Below are positions 17,201 to 25,883 of a stretch of 64,000 nt of DNA, piece by piece. Location: NCBI RefSeq assembly GCF_000805675.1, contig NZ_JSEF01000004.1, positions 241,002 through 305,001 on the forward strand, given 5' to 3'. Source of the DNA: Corynebacterium minutissimum (GTDB lineage Bacteria; Actinomycetota; Actinomycetes; Mycobacteriales; Mycobacteriaceae). The notes beneath the pieces are model-generated. The model worked only from the letters and a program-made list of their open reading frames with translations. It was not told the DNA's origin and did no database searches. Within the stretch, counting starts at the first letter, position 1. Every line of letters starts with the position of its first letter. The position numbers and the translations under genes are program-made.

Positions 17201-17881
17201 GCCGCGGCCCATATCTTTGATGACACTGATGGTGGCGTGAACAATTGGGTTGACTTCCCGAACCCCATGCTCATCTCGCCGCGCCGCATGATCAAGAAGT
17301 CGGACTGGATGTCCTCGGTATTGGAATCCATCTTCATCGCATACGCCAAGGTGCAGGAGAACGGACCTCACGGCTTCGCGTCCTCGCTGTATCCGTACCA
17401 GTTGCTGCGTGGGCTTTTCGACGACGGACTCGACTTCGCTCACTCCGGCGCATCAACGCACCCGGTTGTTCACCGTTTGGCGCAGTTCCTTGCGTCCGGT
17501 GAAGTTCCGAATCGCGGCACGGTGGGCACGTCCATCCAGGATCGCTACGAAACCTTCGTCGCGGAGTTGGACAAGTTCGCACGCGGTGCTGATCACTTCG
17601 TTCCGGGCCACACCAACGCCTTGCCAGGCCAGGGCCGCGCGAACAAGCCATTCGCAGAGATTCGCTCCCGCGAGGTGGCGTCCATGACGCCGTACTACCG
17701 CGACTTGGCCGAGGACGTTATCGCTATGGTGCCGGTTATCCGCAACTACCTGGACCAAGCCAAGACCGTAGCCGAGAATCCCGTGGCGCAGCCGAGCCCG
17801 CAGGCACGCACCTCAGAGTCAGATTTCGGGCAGACCACTTCACCGGAATTCAACCTCAACGATCTGGATGACACCTTCTAA
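14213..17881 (+). CDS. Operon gene 3: tubulin-like (Tubulin_2) GTPase
   Basis: 1222 aa. The N-terminal region matches the bacterial tubulin-like family: a first nucleotide loop VGCGGSGAKTL at residues 7-17, and a tubulin signature-like SSMAGGAGASMF near 181-192 in the place of GGGTG(T/S)G of tubulin and FtsZ. The remaining 900 residues are helical and unfamiliar. No TM is seen. The C-terminus reads DFGQTTSPEF then LNDLDDTF, closely matching the end of the next protein. The ATG at 14213 has GAAAGG upstream. Stop and next start overlap (TAATG). Known: these tubulin-like proteins are found in actinobacteria near VWA and GTPase genes; their polymerising ability is untested as far as I know. Confidence 0.82.
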   Translation: MKKFLVVGCGGSGAKTLAFMMDQLKAELRSIDPDMTELPKAWQFVNIDVPLEEEAGPQKLPNVTQNGGQYVGIGSRQNYNTFDEGVSSILGRSGKLGEIATWATRNPASNDVKLADGAGQYRAIGRMLTLPHLKEIRQSLKAAVDEMFTQEAIQELNRLNYKQTKLDSDTGDSQPVVLVVSSMAGGAGASMFLDVCRVLTTIPNVNPQGTLVFMYTPEIFSDNKADDMAGAWPNSLAMFGEVVAAQMGNSSKHDRAIFEAFDMGNPPEGQTFGRIFPIGSKMGTTSARFGDGSAMSIYRGLGRALAGLMASTKASDNLVSYALTNTPAGDGGRRFFGWDSPTGGTPWGRLPWGSLGYAQVSMGRDRFAEYSSQRLARSAFERLFNGHLDPQNPEAGEMQIAKKLEERLPNAFSSITLDPSWAHGGQIDSGSVWNWLNSVFGGQAQQAADSATKYLQNYIPVGQGRNVNEWRDEFEGNMADPRNEQAIASVLNNAAYDIVYRYANFFTDSVLATVEGELAAVGVPYVREMLSKITDVLTNSDRLMPVLGEYSGYYQNTRVLTKPEGADPILSPLTGKGQMTDPTPTVNALMGLYYNQFYSYALMAIAHLLKDVLQDYADENLFHLKRELADAHAVLEKAVSKRAETNKLADVRTDEVNAWPTEIDEVVETRFKGAENEIMLTDVNSFIVDYKDQMLRTIQGQQSTADVTNYEQAYPFAVRSVIRGEWESLDAAQAPNDTLAPQKRTNDAYSNRAGWVSKYLSRHPQTGESRESQRAHYHAKIRPTDLLERSRQWINRRDYEFQKFNSVDLRRYLTLTPDINEVEHAERQRRFVEAFQLALSYARPLAAVNDDMVQRIHGKSVQYTYSFSDIPFAELGSAESGIAAQLESVLNRPEIDGPSSVALRNSLNMSDHVQHIEIFGSYPNYSPIVFSSMFNYIAKDIEKQDNFDGSWWSERRTRPLPAALPLTETERQAMVAGWIIGRITGRVYISNPDASNAAAHIFDDTDGGVNNWVDFPNPMLISPRRMIKKSDWMSSVLESIFIAYAKVQENGPHGFASSLYPYQLLRGLFDDGLDFAHSGASTHPVVHRLAQFLASGEVPNRGTVGTSIQDRYETFVAELDKFARGADHFVPGHTNALPGQGRANKPFAEIRSREVASMTPYYRDLAEDVIAMVPVIRNYLDQAKTVAENPVAQPSPQARTSESDFGQTTSPEFNLNDLDDTF

Positions 17882-20760
17882 TGACGAACGTAATTATCTT
17901 CGGGCACGGCGCGACTGCGGATGATATCCGCTCGCGGTTGAGCGATTTGCGTGCCGTCGGCCTCCTGCAAGACTTCGTATGGATCGACTACGCGCACCCC
18001 ACCAACGGAGCGGTTGTGCGTTCCTTCACGGAGGAAGGCACTGTGCGCTTGTCGACGCTTGATGATGCTCTCCGCGGCTTTTCCGGTGACGTCCTCCTCG
18101 CCACCATCGATCCGATGGATGCGGACCAACCACAGGACGCCAACAAGCTCACGGAGTGGGTCAGTGCAGTCGACCAACGCCTGATTCAGGCCTCCAACCT
18201 GCGCGTTCGTCTGCTGTTGTCCGCCTTGCCGATGGACAACGTTGAGGTAATGCCGCTGCAGGGCTGGAGCAACCTCGTGCTTTCCCCGGAAGAAGGCGGA
18301 ACCCCGGCCTCCTCACGGATTCGCCCCATTAAACGGGCCAAAGATGGTTTCGAGCTCGCACAGTTTGCCGCTCCTGCCGTGGCCAGCATCTTCGGCCTGT
18401 GGCGCGGCATGCCGGAGCCGGCCGTGCTGGACCCCGATACTCATCGAGTCATCGAAACCGGTGACCGCCAGCGCTTCCGGCTTGTGCGTGCCTTCCACCG
18501 CACGATCGACGCCAGTGACATTGAGGACAAGGTCAAGAAGGCCGTCTTTGACCCCACTCAGCGTCTTCCGCAGCCGCAGGTCAACAACATTTCCCGTGCT
18601 GTGCACTACGCAAACCCGGAGCAACTCACGGATCAGTGCGCCAAGATGTTCATTGACCAGCAGATCTCCCCATTGGTGAGCGCACCTACCGCTTATGAGG
18701 AACTACAGTCTCACAAGGTCAGTGGTTGGGCAGCACTTAAAGATAATCTGCGTCTGTACTGGTCAACGGTCGTCGGCAAGCCCCAGGATTGGGTCGAAGG
18801 ACAGCGCGGTGCCATGAACAAGAACGCCGCCACGTTCCTCCAGAAGATGTTGTACGGCGAGAATTCCAGTGTTGAGGTTGTGCTGGCAGGGCACTCTGGC
18901 AAGGGGAGCGGTGCCACCAGCGTCGATGAACTGCGCCAAGCCAGCGAACACACGATGCGCGTGGCAAAAGAACAGCACTTTTCGCTGGGCCAAGAGCCGC
19001 AGTTGTCCCACACCTGGGAGGCCTATCACGATTACGCGCTCGGACTGGTTGATGGTTCCTGGCGCGAGAGTATTGATACCCAGGGTCTTCGCAACAACCA
19101 AGGCAACATGTACATCGTGCAGTACGGTGGCCAGTCCGTGCAGGATGTCAGCGCTTCCTTCCACGGCTTCCATCCACTCATGACCAGTACTTTGGGGTAC
19201 ACGCATGAGTCACAGGCAACGGTGGCTCCCTTCGACCCAGTAGGTGCAGAGCGCTTCGCCGCCGACATCGAGTACACGAGTCAGCAGACCCGTAACGAAG
19301 CTGTCAGCCGCAAGAAGCATGAGTTTGCTTCCTGGCGTGCGAAGAACAGCACCACCTTCGCATGGAAGGTGGGCCAGGGACTGTGGGATAAGTTGGGCCA
19401 TGCTCAGCAGAAGTACCGTGAGGCACACGCTATGGCCCGCGAGCTGCAGGAGCTGGCCAACAGCTTCCAGGCACGTGACTTCAACGCAGAGAACAAAGCT
19501 CTTACCGGCAAGCTACGCACGATGTGGGTTGTCCTCTTCGTGTTCCTTGCGCTTCTGACCTACATGGTGGCTGGCCGCTACAACCAGGATCTGCCGCTCG
19601 GTGAGTACCTGCAGTGGTTTGATTGGCCGTGGTACGTGGTGGGCGTCATTGTGGCGATTCTGCTTTTCCTCCTGTGTTCGTGGGCGGTGTTTACTAAGGC
19701 CCAGCGCGACATTTTCGACTATGTACAGCGCCGTAAGCTTCTTGCCCGCAACCAAGAGATTGCAGCGCAGAACCTGGCAACATCTTCGGCGGAAATCGCT
19801 CGTATTTCCAATGCCTACAACCAGTTCTTGAGCTGGTCGGCGTTGTTGGGCCGTGCTATCTACGCCCCATTCGGCCGCAAAGAAACCTCGAGCGATCACC
19901 TGCGTACTCCGCAGTCAGGTCTGCCGGAGAACGCTCGGATTGCTCAGGCCGTGCTCAACCGTGATGATGCTGTGCGCATGACGGATGAGATTCGTTCCCA
20001 TATTTTCCAAACGGAGTGGGCGCACCGGTCGCTGAAGTCCATGTTGGATGACATGAATAACACCTTTGAGCGCAACCGTACTGGTCACACGGCCGTGGCG
20101 CTCAATGAGATGTGGGGAATGGCTGGTCTGGGTTCGAGTACTGCGTTGGATAACCTCTCGCGCAACCTTGATCACCCTTATATGAAAGACCGTGACTTGA
20201 AGCAGCAAGAGTGGCAGAAGGTCATTACGGACCCGCGCATGTCGCGCAGCTTGCAGCAGTACTTGGGCCACGTCACCTTCCGTGAGGAAGGAGGCGCCCG
20301 GAGCCAGAGTACGAGCGAGTTCCTCGCCGGCATGAACCAGGAGAAAGGCGCTTTGCAGGCCTTCAGCCCCAATGCGTTGACAAGTGCTGGCGGCGCTGAG
20401 GGCTACACCGAGATTGATGGCTCCCGCACTCGCATTGTGGAAGTGGATAGTCAAACCGCACTGACCAGTCAGCTTTCCCGTTCAGTCACGGTGGTGCAGT
20501 ACGGCAAGATCACTGATTTCAAGTACCTCATCCCTGATTCCGTCCCCGGTGCGCATACCTTTGACAACACCGCGGACTTGTCCCTCGACGAGCTGGATGA
20601 CACCAGCCACATGGGCTTCGGAGCACCAGCACAGACCGATGCGCCAAGTGACTCCCGTGGTACCCAGGAGAGCACTCCGTGGCAGCCGGGCTCGAACGCT
20701 AACCCCGTGTTTGGTCAGCCGGGGACTCCGGACTTGTCGGACCTCGATGAAACCTTCTAA
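17881..20760 (+). CDS. Operon gene 4: large two-TM protein, tubulin-like partner
   Basis: 959 aa. Starts with a Rossmann-like strand MTNVIIFGHG then an alpha/beta region (to about 180), a long helical region, two membrane segments (about 545-567 and 581-606), and a second soluble helical part (about 610-870). The tail carries FGAP, FGQP and ends LSDLDETF, nearly the same as the end of the tubulin-like protein. An internal LSLDELDDT near 900 is a third copy of the motif. No family recognised. With one-base overlap to the tubulin-like gene, it probably brings that protein to the membrane. Confidence 0.8.
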   Translation: MTNVIIFGHGATADDIRSRLSDLRAVGLLQDFVWIDYAHPTNGAVVRSFTEEGTVRLSTLDDALRGFSGDVLLATIDPMDADQPQDANKLTEWVSAVDQRLIQASNLRVRLLLSALPMDNVEVMPLQGWSNLVLSPEEGGTPASSRIRPIKRAKDGFELAQFAAPAVASIFGLWRGMPEPAVLDPDTHRVIETGDRQRFRLVRAFHRTIDASDIEDKVKKAVFDPTQRLPQPQVNNISRAVHYANPEQLTDQCAKMFIDQQISPLVSAPTAYEELQSHKVSGWAALKDNLRLYWSTVVGKPQDWVEGQRGAMNKNAATFLQKMLYGENSSVEVVLAGHSGKGSGATSVDELRQASEHTMRVAKEQHFSLGQEPQLSHTWEAYHDYALGLVDGSWRESIDTQGLRNNQGNMYIVQYGGQSVQDVSASFHGFHPLMTSTLGYTHESQATVAPFDPVGAERFAADIEYTSQQTRNEAVSRKKHEFASWRAKNSTTFAWKVGQGLWDKLGHAQQKYREAHAMARELQELANSFQARDFNAENKALTGKLRTMWVVLFVFLALLTYMVAGRYNQDLPLGEYLQWFDWPWYVVGVIVAILLFLLCSWAVFTKAQRDIFDYVQRRKLLARNQEIAAQNLATSSAEIARISNAYNQFLSWSALLGRAIYAPFGRKETSSDHLRTPQSGLPENARIAQAVLNRDDAVRMTDEIRSHIFQTEWAHRSLKSMLDDMNNTFERNRTGHTAVALNEMWGMAGLGSSTALDNLSRNLDHPYMKDRDLKQQEWQKVITDPRMSRSLQQYLGHVTFREEGGARSQSTSEFLAGMNQEKGALQAFSPNALTSAGGAEGYTEIDGSRTRIVEVDSQTALTSQLSRSVTVVQYGKITDFKYLIPDSVPGAHTFDNTADLSLDELDDTSHMGFGAPAQTDAPSDSRGTQESTPWQPGSNANPVFGQPGTPDLSDLDETF

Positions 20761-20784
20761 GGAAGATTGATCTAAGGAACGTTG

Positions 20785-23181
20785 ATGACACACACCCCGA
20801 AACCCTCAATCAAGGATGTTCCGTTTAGCGAGCTCACAACGTTGCATGAGCTGAAGCGTGTGAGTGCTGACGATGTCCGCGAGGCTGTCTCCGCCCCGTT
20901 TAGGCAGTTTGCCGAGCAGATTGCCGCTGCATTTAACGGTGAGGAAGTAGATCACCCAGAGCTGAGTGCGGAATCCCTCAACGCAGCGGCGGCACAGGAA
21001 CGCGCTGCCGACCATAAGGCTGCACAGCAGGCAGCCAACGAACGCGCAGCGGCAGAACGGGCCGCCGCAGAACGCGCAGCGGCAGAGCAGGCACGGCGTC
21101 GGCAGCACGATCAGCAGGCCGCCGCCGTTCAGCAAACGCAGCCTCACGTGCAGCCGGGGTCGGAAGCGCCGGCTGCCGCAGCGCCGCGCGACTTCTTTGC
21201 CGAGTGGGCAGAGCTCCAGGCGGAAGAAGAGCAGAAGACCCAGGTCAACGAAGAGGACTACATCACCATCCCGGGCTTCGGTATCCGGGCAGAGTACCAA
21301 TACCGCCAAGACCCCAACTGGGTTGCACCGGGCATTGAGTTTGAGGTTGAAGTACCAGATACCGCCGCAGCCGAGGATGAGTCCGGTGACGAATTTGGTT
21401 ATGGCGTGGAACCGGAGCCAGAAGAAGAGTCCGACCAGCGCCACCCGGTACGCCTGTGGTGGCCGGAGCTTGAGCATGAGCCGAACGAGGTCGTGTTCTA
21501 TCGCGTGGTGGCTGATGATTCCGAGATGGTTGCCTCCCCCGACGCTGGCGATACCCTTGTGTACACCAAGGGCACTGCCTACCGTGATAACAACCCGGGT
21601 GAAGCAGGACTGCGGCACTACGCCGTGTGGGCCTATAAAGGTACGGACCTGCGTGAACTGGTCAATAGTCAGCCGGTCTTCATGGGTGATACCGCTGTGG
21701 TATTCCCACCGGTCAACGTGCGAGTCTCAACCATCAAGGGGGCCATCCAAGTCTCCTGGGACCTGCTGCCAGGCCATTCCAGCGCCATGGTCTATGCCTG
21801 CCGTGATAGCGAGAAGGAGCTGCTTTCCCCGCGATTTGAGCAGGACGTGGACAGCTCCGGCCGCAAGGCCACCATCCCGGTTCAGGAATCCGGTCAAACC
21901 ATCGTCATCTCCCTGTTGGGCCAAGCAGAGTTCCATGGTGCTACCGAGCAGAGCCAGGATGAGGTTGCGGTGCAGCGCTCCGTGAAGCTGGCCAGTGAGT
22001 TGGAAAAGCTGGAGCTGTCGCGCTGTGAGCGCCGCAGCGAGTACGGCCACGATTCCATTGAGGTGGATTGGTATTCACCAAAGTCAGGTGAGGTGAATAT
22101 CTATCTCACCCCCACCGCTCCACCAGCAGATCTAACTACCTCAGCGGTACCAAAGACGTACGTCGAAAGTGCGCTATCGAGCGCCTTTACTGAGACTCGC
22201 GGCATTTCTGAAGCGGGTTCCTTCCAGACCGTCACTATGACGTGGCCACCGGACTGGTACGAGGTGTACATCACCCCGGTGAACTTCAACGACGCCGATG
22301 CCTGGGTAGGCGAATCCAAGGTGCTGCAGCGCGTACAGTCCATCGAAGATGACCAGTTCCGTCTCATCGAGCGTGTGGATAGTCAGCTCATTACCTTCGA
22401 TTGGCCGAAGGGCGCTACCGCGGTGGAATACTCGACAAACCGCGAACATGACCAGATTCGTGAAGAAGACTATGACCTCCAAGGCGGGATCCGCCTGCAC
22501 CTCGACCAGCACGGCGATACCGTACGCCTCAAACCTTATGCAGTGTTTGCTGGTAAGCGCACTGAGGGCGAGGAGCGCGTCATTCAGTATGAAGGGCTGC
22601 GCCCCGTGACGTATGACTTTGACGTTGATGTTTACCAAGGCCAGGTCAAGGTCTACCTGTGGAGCCTGGGCAATGGCGATAAGCGTCAGTTCTCCTGCCA
22701 GGTGGTGTACCGAGCTGACCGCTTGCCACTCTTCCCGGAAGACGGTGAGGCACTGGGCATTGTGGAAACTAACTTGCAGAGCACGACCCACGTGGCACAA
22801 GGCTTGGGCCCTTCACGTGGGCAGTACCCAGACTTCACGGTGTCGCTTGGCCAGTACGCACAGCGTGGTGGATTCATTCGTTTGTTTGCTGTGGAAGGGT
22901 TCGATACCTACGTTGATTCTTCCTTCGACAGCTTCGGTGGTAACGATGCCTTCAGCGGATTTGCTGAGAGCTATAGCGAGGCATCGCCGACTCTGAGCGC
23001 ATCAGATAAAGCCGTGGTCGTGGAAGGAGATGTGGCGAACCGCTTGATGTTCTACGCCGCTGGCCCGAATGATGGCCCGCAGTACTCTGAGCAGTACACC
23101 GAGCCGCAGCCCGGGCAGTACTACGACCAGAGCTATGGCCAGAATTATGGTCAGGACCAGTACTTCCAAGGAGGCCAGTAG
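20785..23181 (+). CDS. Operon gene 5: coiled-coil and fibronectin-like scaffold protein
   Basis: 798 aa. The N-terminal 55 residues are helical. Residues about 65-125 form an Ala/Arg/Glu/Gln coiled coil with repeated ERAAA units. An acidic linker follows, and from about 225 on a chain of beta-sandwich repeats resembling FnIII domains (patterns such as VNVRVS..GAIQVSW, FRLIERVDSQLITFDW). The last 30 residues are Gln/Tyr/Gly-rich (YGQNYGQDQYF). No signal peptide, so these beta domains lie in the cytoplasm. Start ATG 20785 with AAGGAA before it; a TTG three bases earlier is possible. Confidence 0.75.
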   Translation: MTHTPKPSIKDVPFSELTTLHELKRVSADDVREAVSAPFRQFAEQIAAAFNGEEVDHPELSAESLNAAAAQERAADHKAAQQAANERAAAERAAAERAAAEQARRRQHDQQAAAVQQTQPHVQPGSEAPAAAAPRDFFAEWAELQAEEEQKTQVNEEDYITIPGFGIRAEYQYRQDPNWVAPGIEFEVEVPDTAAAEDESGDEFGYGVEPEPEEESDQRHPVRLWWPELEHEPNEVVFYRVVADDSEMVASPDAGDTLVYTKGTAYRDNNPGEAGLRHYAVWAYKGTDLRELVNSQPVFMGDTAVVFPPVNVRVSTIKGAIQVSWDLLPGHSSAMVYACRDSEKELLSPRFEQDVDSSGRKATIPVQESGQTIVISLLGQAEFHGATEQSQDEVAVQRSVKLASELEKLELSRCERRSEYGHDSIEVDWYSPKSGEVNIYLTPTAPPADLTTSAVPKTYVESALSSAFTETRGISEAGSFQTVTMTWPPDWYEVYITPVNFNDADAWVGESKVLQRVQSIEDDQFRLIERVDSQLITFDWPKGATAVEYSTNREHDQIREEDYDLQGGIRLHLDQHGDTVRLKPYAVFAGKRTEGEERVIQYEGLRPVTYDFDVDVYQGQVKVYLWSLGNGDKRQFSCQVVYRADRLPLFPEDGEALGIVETNLQSTTHVAQGLGPSRGQYPDFTVSLGQYAQRGGFIRLFAVEGFDTYVDSSFDSFGGNDAFSGFAESYSEASPTLSASDKAVVVEGDVANRLMFYAAGPNDGPQYSEQYTEPQPGQYYDQSYGQNYGQDQYFQGGQ

Positions 23182-23183
23182 CT

Positions 23184-24863
23184 ATGGGCGGCGCATTTAG
23201 CTATGCATCCTTCTCCCGCGCCAAAGGTCGTGCTGGCGGTTGGGGAGTGGGCCAGAAAGTTGGTGACCTTACTCAAGAAGAGCTCGCGGAGCTGGTGTCT
23301 TTCGTGCCCACCTCGCTCAACAATGGCACTGCCATCCCGGATTTTCCTTCCGCGCAGCAGCGAGCTGAGCTTGTTCGCCGCACAGCAGTTTTCGCGCTGA
23401 CGCCCGAAGCGGATAAGTGGGTAACCATGGTGTCAGTCCCCGCTGGTCTCGACGCCACTGGGCGCGGCGGCAATGTTTTCACTTACACCACCGTGACGCG
23501 AACCGGTACTCCGCCGGCTCCCTCCACGGTGCTTTATTCCCCCGATGTACCTGCTCCTTTTTCCATCTATGAGGTGGATAAGGTGCAGATTCCGGAGGGT
23601 ATCGCGGCGCGCGGTCCGCTGCATTCAGATGTTTTGCTCGACGAGTTCCTCGACGGGGAATTCCGCCAGCCGGAGAAACTTCCGGCGCCGTTTAAGTCCG
23701 TAACCCCGAACCCAGATTCCACGTTCAACCGTGAGTTGGTATCGGCAATGGCCACGGTGCTTAACTCTCGGAATGGTCTGGTCATCCTGGTGGTGCCCGA
23801 TAACCAGGCGGCATTGTGGATTGCCGCCACTGCCCGCGAGGTGGGGGAGGACGGTTTTGGCTTCTCTACTTTTGAACGGGCCGCAGCTATCAATGAATTT
23901 CCACTTAGCACCTCCACCATGATCGTGGTTCCGCCGAGCGAGAAGCAGCGCTTGGCAGACACCGCCATTTCCGGAAACCCAGTGGTGTTTGTGCTGGGTG
24001 AGGCCCTGCCTGATGTCAGCGCCTACGAACGAACTTCTGATGAGAAGGAGACAACCACAGCGGAGCCCGAAGCCCCAGCGGCGCAGGAGGCAGCACCGTT
24101 TGGCGCACCTTCTTTCGGTTCCTCGCCCTTTGCTGGTGGAGGCGATCCCGCCGCGCCATTCCCGCCGAATCCTCTTGCTGCGTCGCACCCACGGGAGGAG
24201 CAGCTTTCGCCGAGCGATGATGGGCTGCCACTGAACGCGGCATCAGATAATCCTTTTGCAGCTGGGGCAGCTGGCGCGGCTATGGCGTCGGCAGGTGCGG
24301 GGCCGGATAGGGAGACGTCGACAAGCACAGCCCCCAGTTTTACCTCGGCAGAGCCCGCTCCTGAACTAGCCACGGCAACAGTCACTCCGGGCACGCAGCT
24401 TGGGTCGAACGCGACCGTCCCAGCCTTGAGTACTGAGGAATACCAGAAGCTCATCACCTTTGATGCGCGCTGGTGGATTGAGTACCTCGATACCCATCGC
24501 GGCCGCTCAATCCAGTTGGCGTACCTGGACAAATCCACGTTAGGTGACGGACTCGACAAGCTACTCATGTCAGCGATTATTGCTTCGTGGGTCTTTTATT
24601 TCCCCCGGGATTTCACTCTGTTGGCTGAGGATGCACTGCGGCCGTGGGAGAACCGCGACCTTGAACACATCGCGCACCTCACCGCTGATCATTTTGTGAA
24701 TGCGTTCCACCTTGAAAACTGCGAGCGTTATGCCACTGGCCGCGTCGCCATGGTGCTCGATGCCGTGGCGCAGCTTCTCGCAGAGCGCTCCGTGCGGCAC
24801 CAACAGCACCACCCAGGTTGGCAGAACCGCGGACAGGGGCAGGGCAGGGGCACAGGGCTGTGA
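23184..24863 (+). CDS. Operon gene 6: GTPase-associated protein (GAP1-like)
   Basis: 559 aa. The N-terminal region matches, as I remember it, the GAP1-N2 domain: GGWGVGQKV at 18-26, VPTSL at 41-45, and the signature PAGLDATGRGGNVF at 86-99. Middle alpha/beta domain to about 280; a disordered Ala/Pro/Gly linker (about 280-405) with PFGAPSFGSSPF; and a C-terminal helical domain (about 410-540). GAP1 proteins are predicted adaptors of P-loop GTPases in NTP-dependent systems. Two bases separate it from the upstream stop. Function by experiment unknown to me. Confidence 0.75.
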   Translation: MGGAFSYASFSRAKGRAGGWGVGQKVGDLTQEELAELVSFVPTSLNNGTAIPDFPSAQQRAELVRRTAVFALTPEADKWVTMVSVPAGLDATGRGGNVFTYTTVTRTGTPPAPSTVLYSPDVPAPFSIYEVDKVQIPEGIAARGPLHSDVLLDEFLDGEFRQPEKLPAPFKSVTPNPDSTFNRELVSAMATVLNSRNGLVILVVPDNQAALWIAATAREVGEDGFGFSTFERAAAINEFPLSTSTMIVVPPSEKQRLADTAISGNPVVFVLGEALPDVSAYERTSDEKETTTAEPEAPAAQEAAPFGAPSFGSSPFAGGGDPAAPFPPNPLAASHPREEQLSPSDDGLPLNAASDNPFAAGAAGAAMASAGAGPDRETSTSTAPSFTSAEPAPELATATVTPGTQLGSNATVPALSTEEYQKLITFDARWWIEYLDTHRGRSIQLAYLDKSTLGDGLDKLLMSAIIASWVFYFPRDFTLLAEDALRPWENRDLEHIAHLTADHFVNAFHLENCERYATGRVAMVLDAVAQLLAERSVRHQQHHPGWQNRGQGQGRGTGL

Positions 24864-24920
24864 AGCGATGGATGTCAGGCAACACACGACTAGGCAAGAT
24901 TAAAGAAGGTAAGAAGCGTC

Positions 24921-25883
24921 ATGGCTAAATACACATTGCGGGACGGCGAGTCCCGCCGCATCGGCTCAGACGGCATCCTGCGCGTCGAAGCCTTCGAGAT
25001 GGGCAGCGGTGGTGCATCGATGGAGCTGGCCATCGTCGGTGAAGGCGTCGATGCCGTCCGCGTGCACGACCTATCCCTGATGGTTCACTCCCTTCCGGAG
25101 CGTGCCACCATCGTGGTGCAGCCCAAGCGCGGCGGCACCTTTGGCCAGCGCAGCGAGGTGCGCCTCACGGTGAGCAACGCGGGCGATTCGGTGACCTTCC
25201 CGCGCGTGCTTATCGACGCCGCCGAGGACTCCCCCGAGCGCCTCGCCGAAGTTACACCCGAGTCCGGCAGCTACCGCCTTGACGCCTTCGGCACGACCGA
25301 AGGCGCTGGCATTACAGATTCCGCCCGCGAGGTGCGTTCCAAGATGCGGCGCGCCGAGCTCGATGCGTCCGGGCTGGATGATGTCACCGTCATCGTCGAT
25401 GGTTCTGCGTCCATGCAAGTGAACGTCACACCAAAGATTGTCGAGGCAGCCGCCAAGTACATCGATGCGCTCTCGGATGCTTTCAAGCGCTTCCGCGCCA
25501 CTGATGGCCAAGACAGCATCCAGACCCACAAGGTGGATGAGCTGACTCGCTTCATCAGTGGGGTCATTGAAAACGGTGCGGAGCGCGTGGGGCAGCGCCC
25601 GTGGCACGGGCCGAACATCGTATCCACGTCGTCGCTGGCTATTTACGTTACCGACTCCCCGGTAGCGTCCATGGTGGATACCGGCGTGCCCACTGTCGTA
25701 CTTATCACGAGCGCTATTGGCCGCCAAGAGCTGGAGCTCGCCCACATCAATGGCACGCCACGCCAGGTGGCGTATGCGGTGATTGATGAGGACGTCGTCA
25801 AGCAGCTCGACAGCGGCGCCAACACTGAGCTTTCCGAGCTCACCGACCGAGTCACTGCCATGCTGAAGGAGAGGAATTCATGA
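24921..25883 (+). CDS. Operon gene 7: cytoplasmic VWA-like protein
   Basis: 320 aa, no signal peptide. An N-terminal beta-rich domain (1-120) is unlike families I know. From about 155 a VWA fold begins: VTVIVDGSASM carries the MIDAS D-x-S-x-S at 160-164, and the last strand VPTVVLITSA holds no clear acidic partner. Together with gene 2 it gives the operon one VWA outside and one inside the cell. RBS GAAGG before ATG 24921. The gene overlaps the GTPase gene by 4 bases (ATGA), so these two products are probably made in step. Confidence 0.75.
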   Translation: MAKYTLRDGESRRIGSDGILRVEAFEMGSGGASMELAIVGEGVDAVRVHDLSLMVHSLPERATIVVQPKRGGTFGQRSEVRLTVSNAGDSVTFPRVLIDAAEDSPERLAEVTPESGSYRLDAFGTTEGAGITDSAREVRSKMRRAELDASGLDDVTVIVDGSASMQVNVTPKIVEAAAKYIDALSDAFKRFRATDGQDSIQTHKVDELTRFISGVIENGAERVGQRPWHGPNIVSTSSLAIYVTDSPVASMVDTGVPTVVLITSAIGRQELELAHINGTPRQVAYAVIDEDVVKQLDSGANTELSELTDRVTAMLKERNS

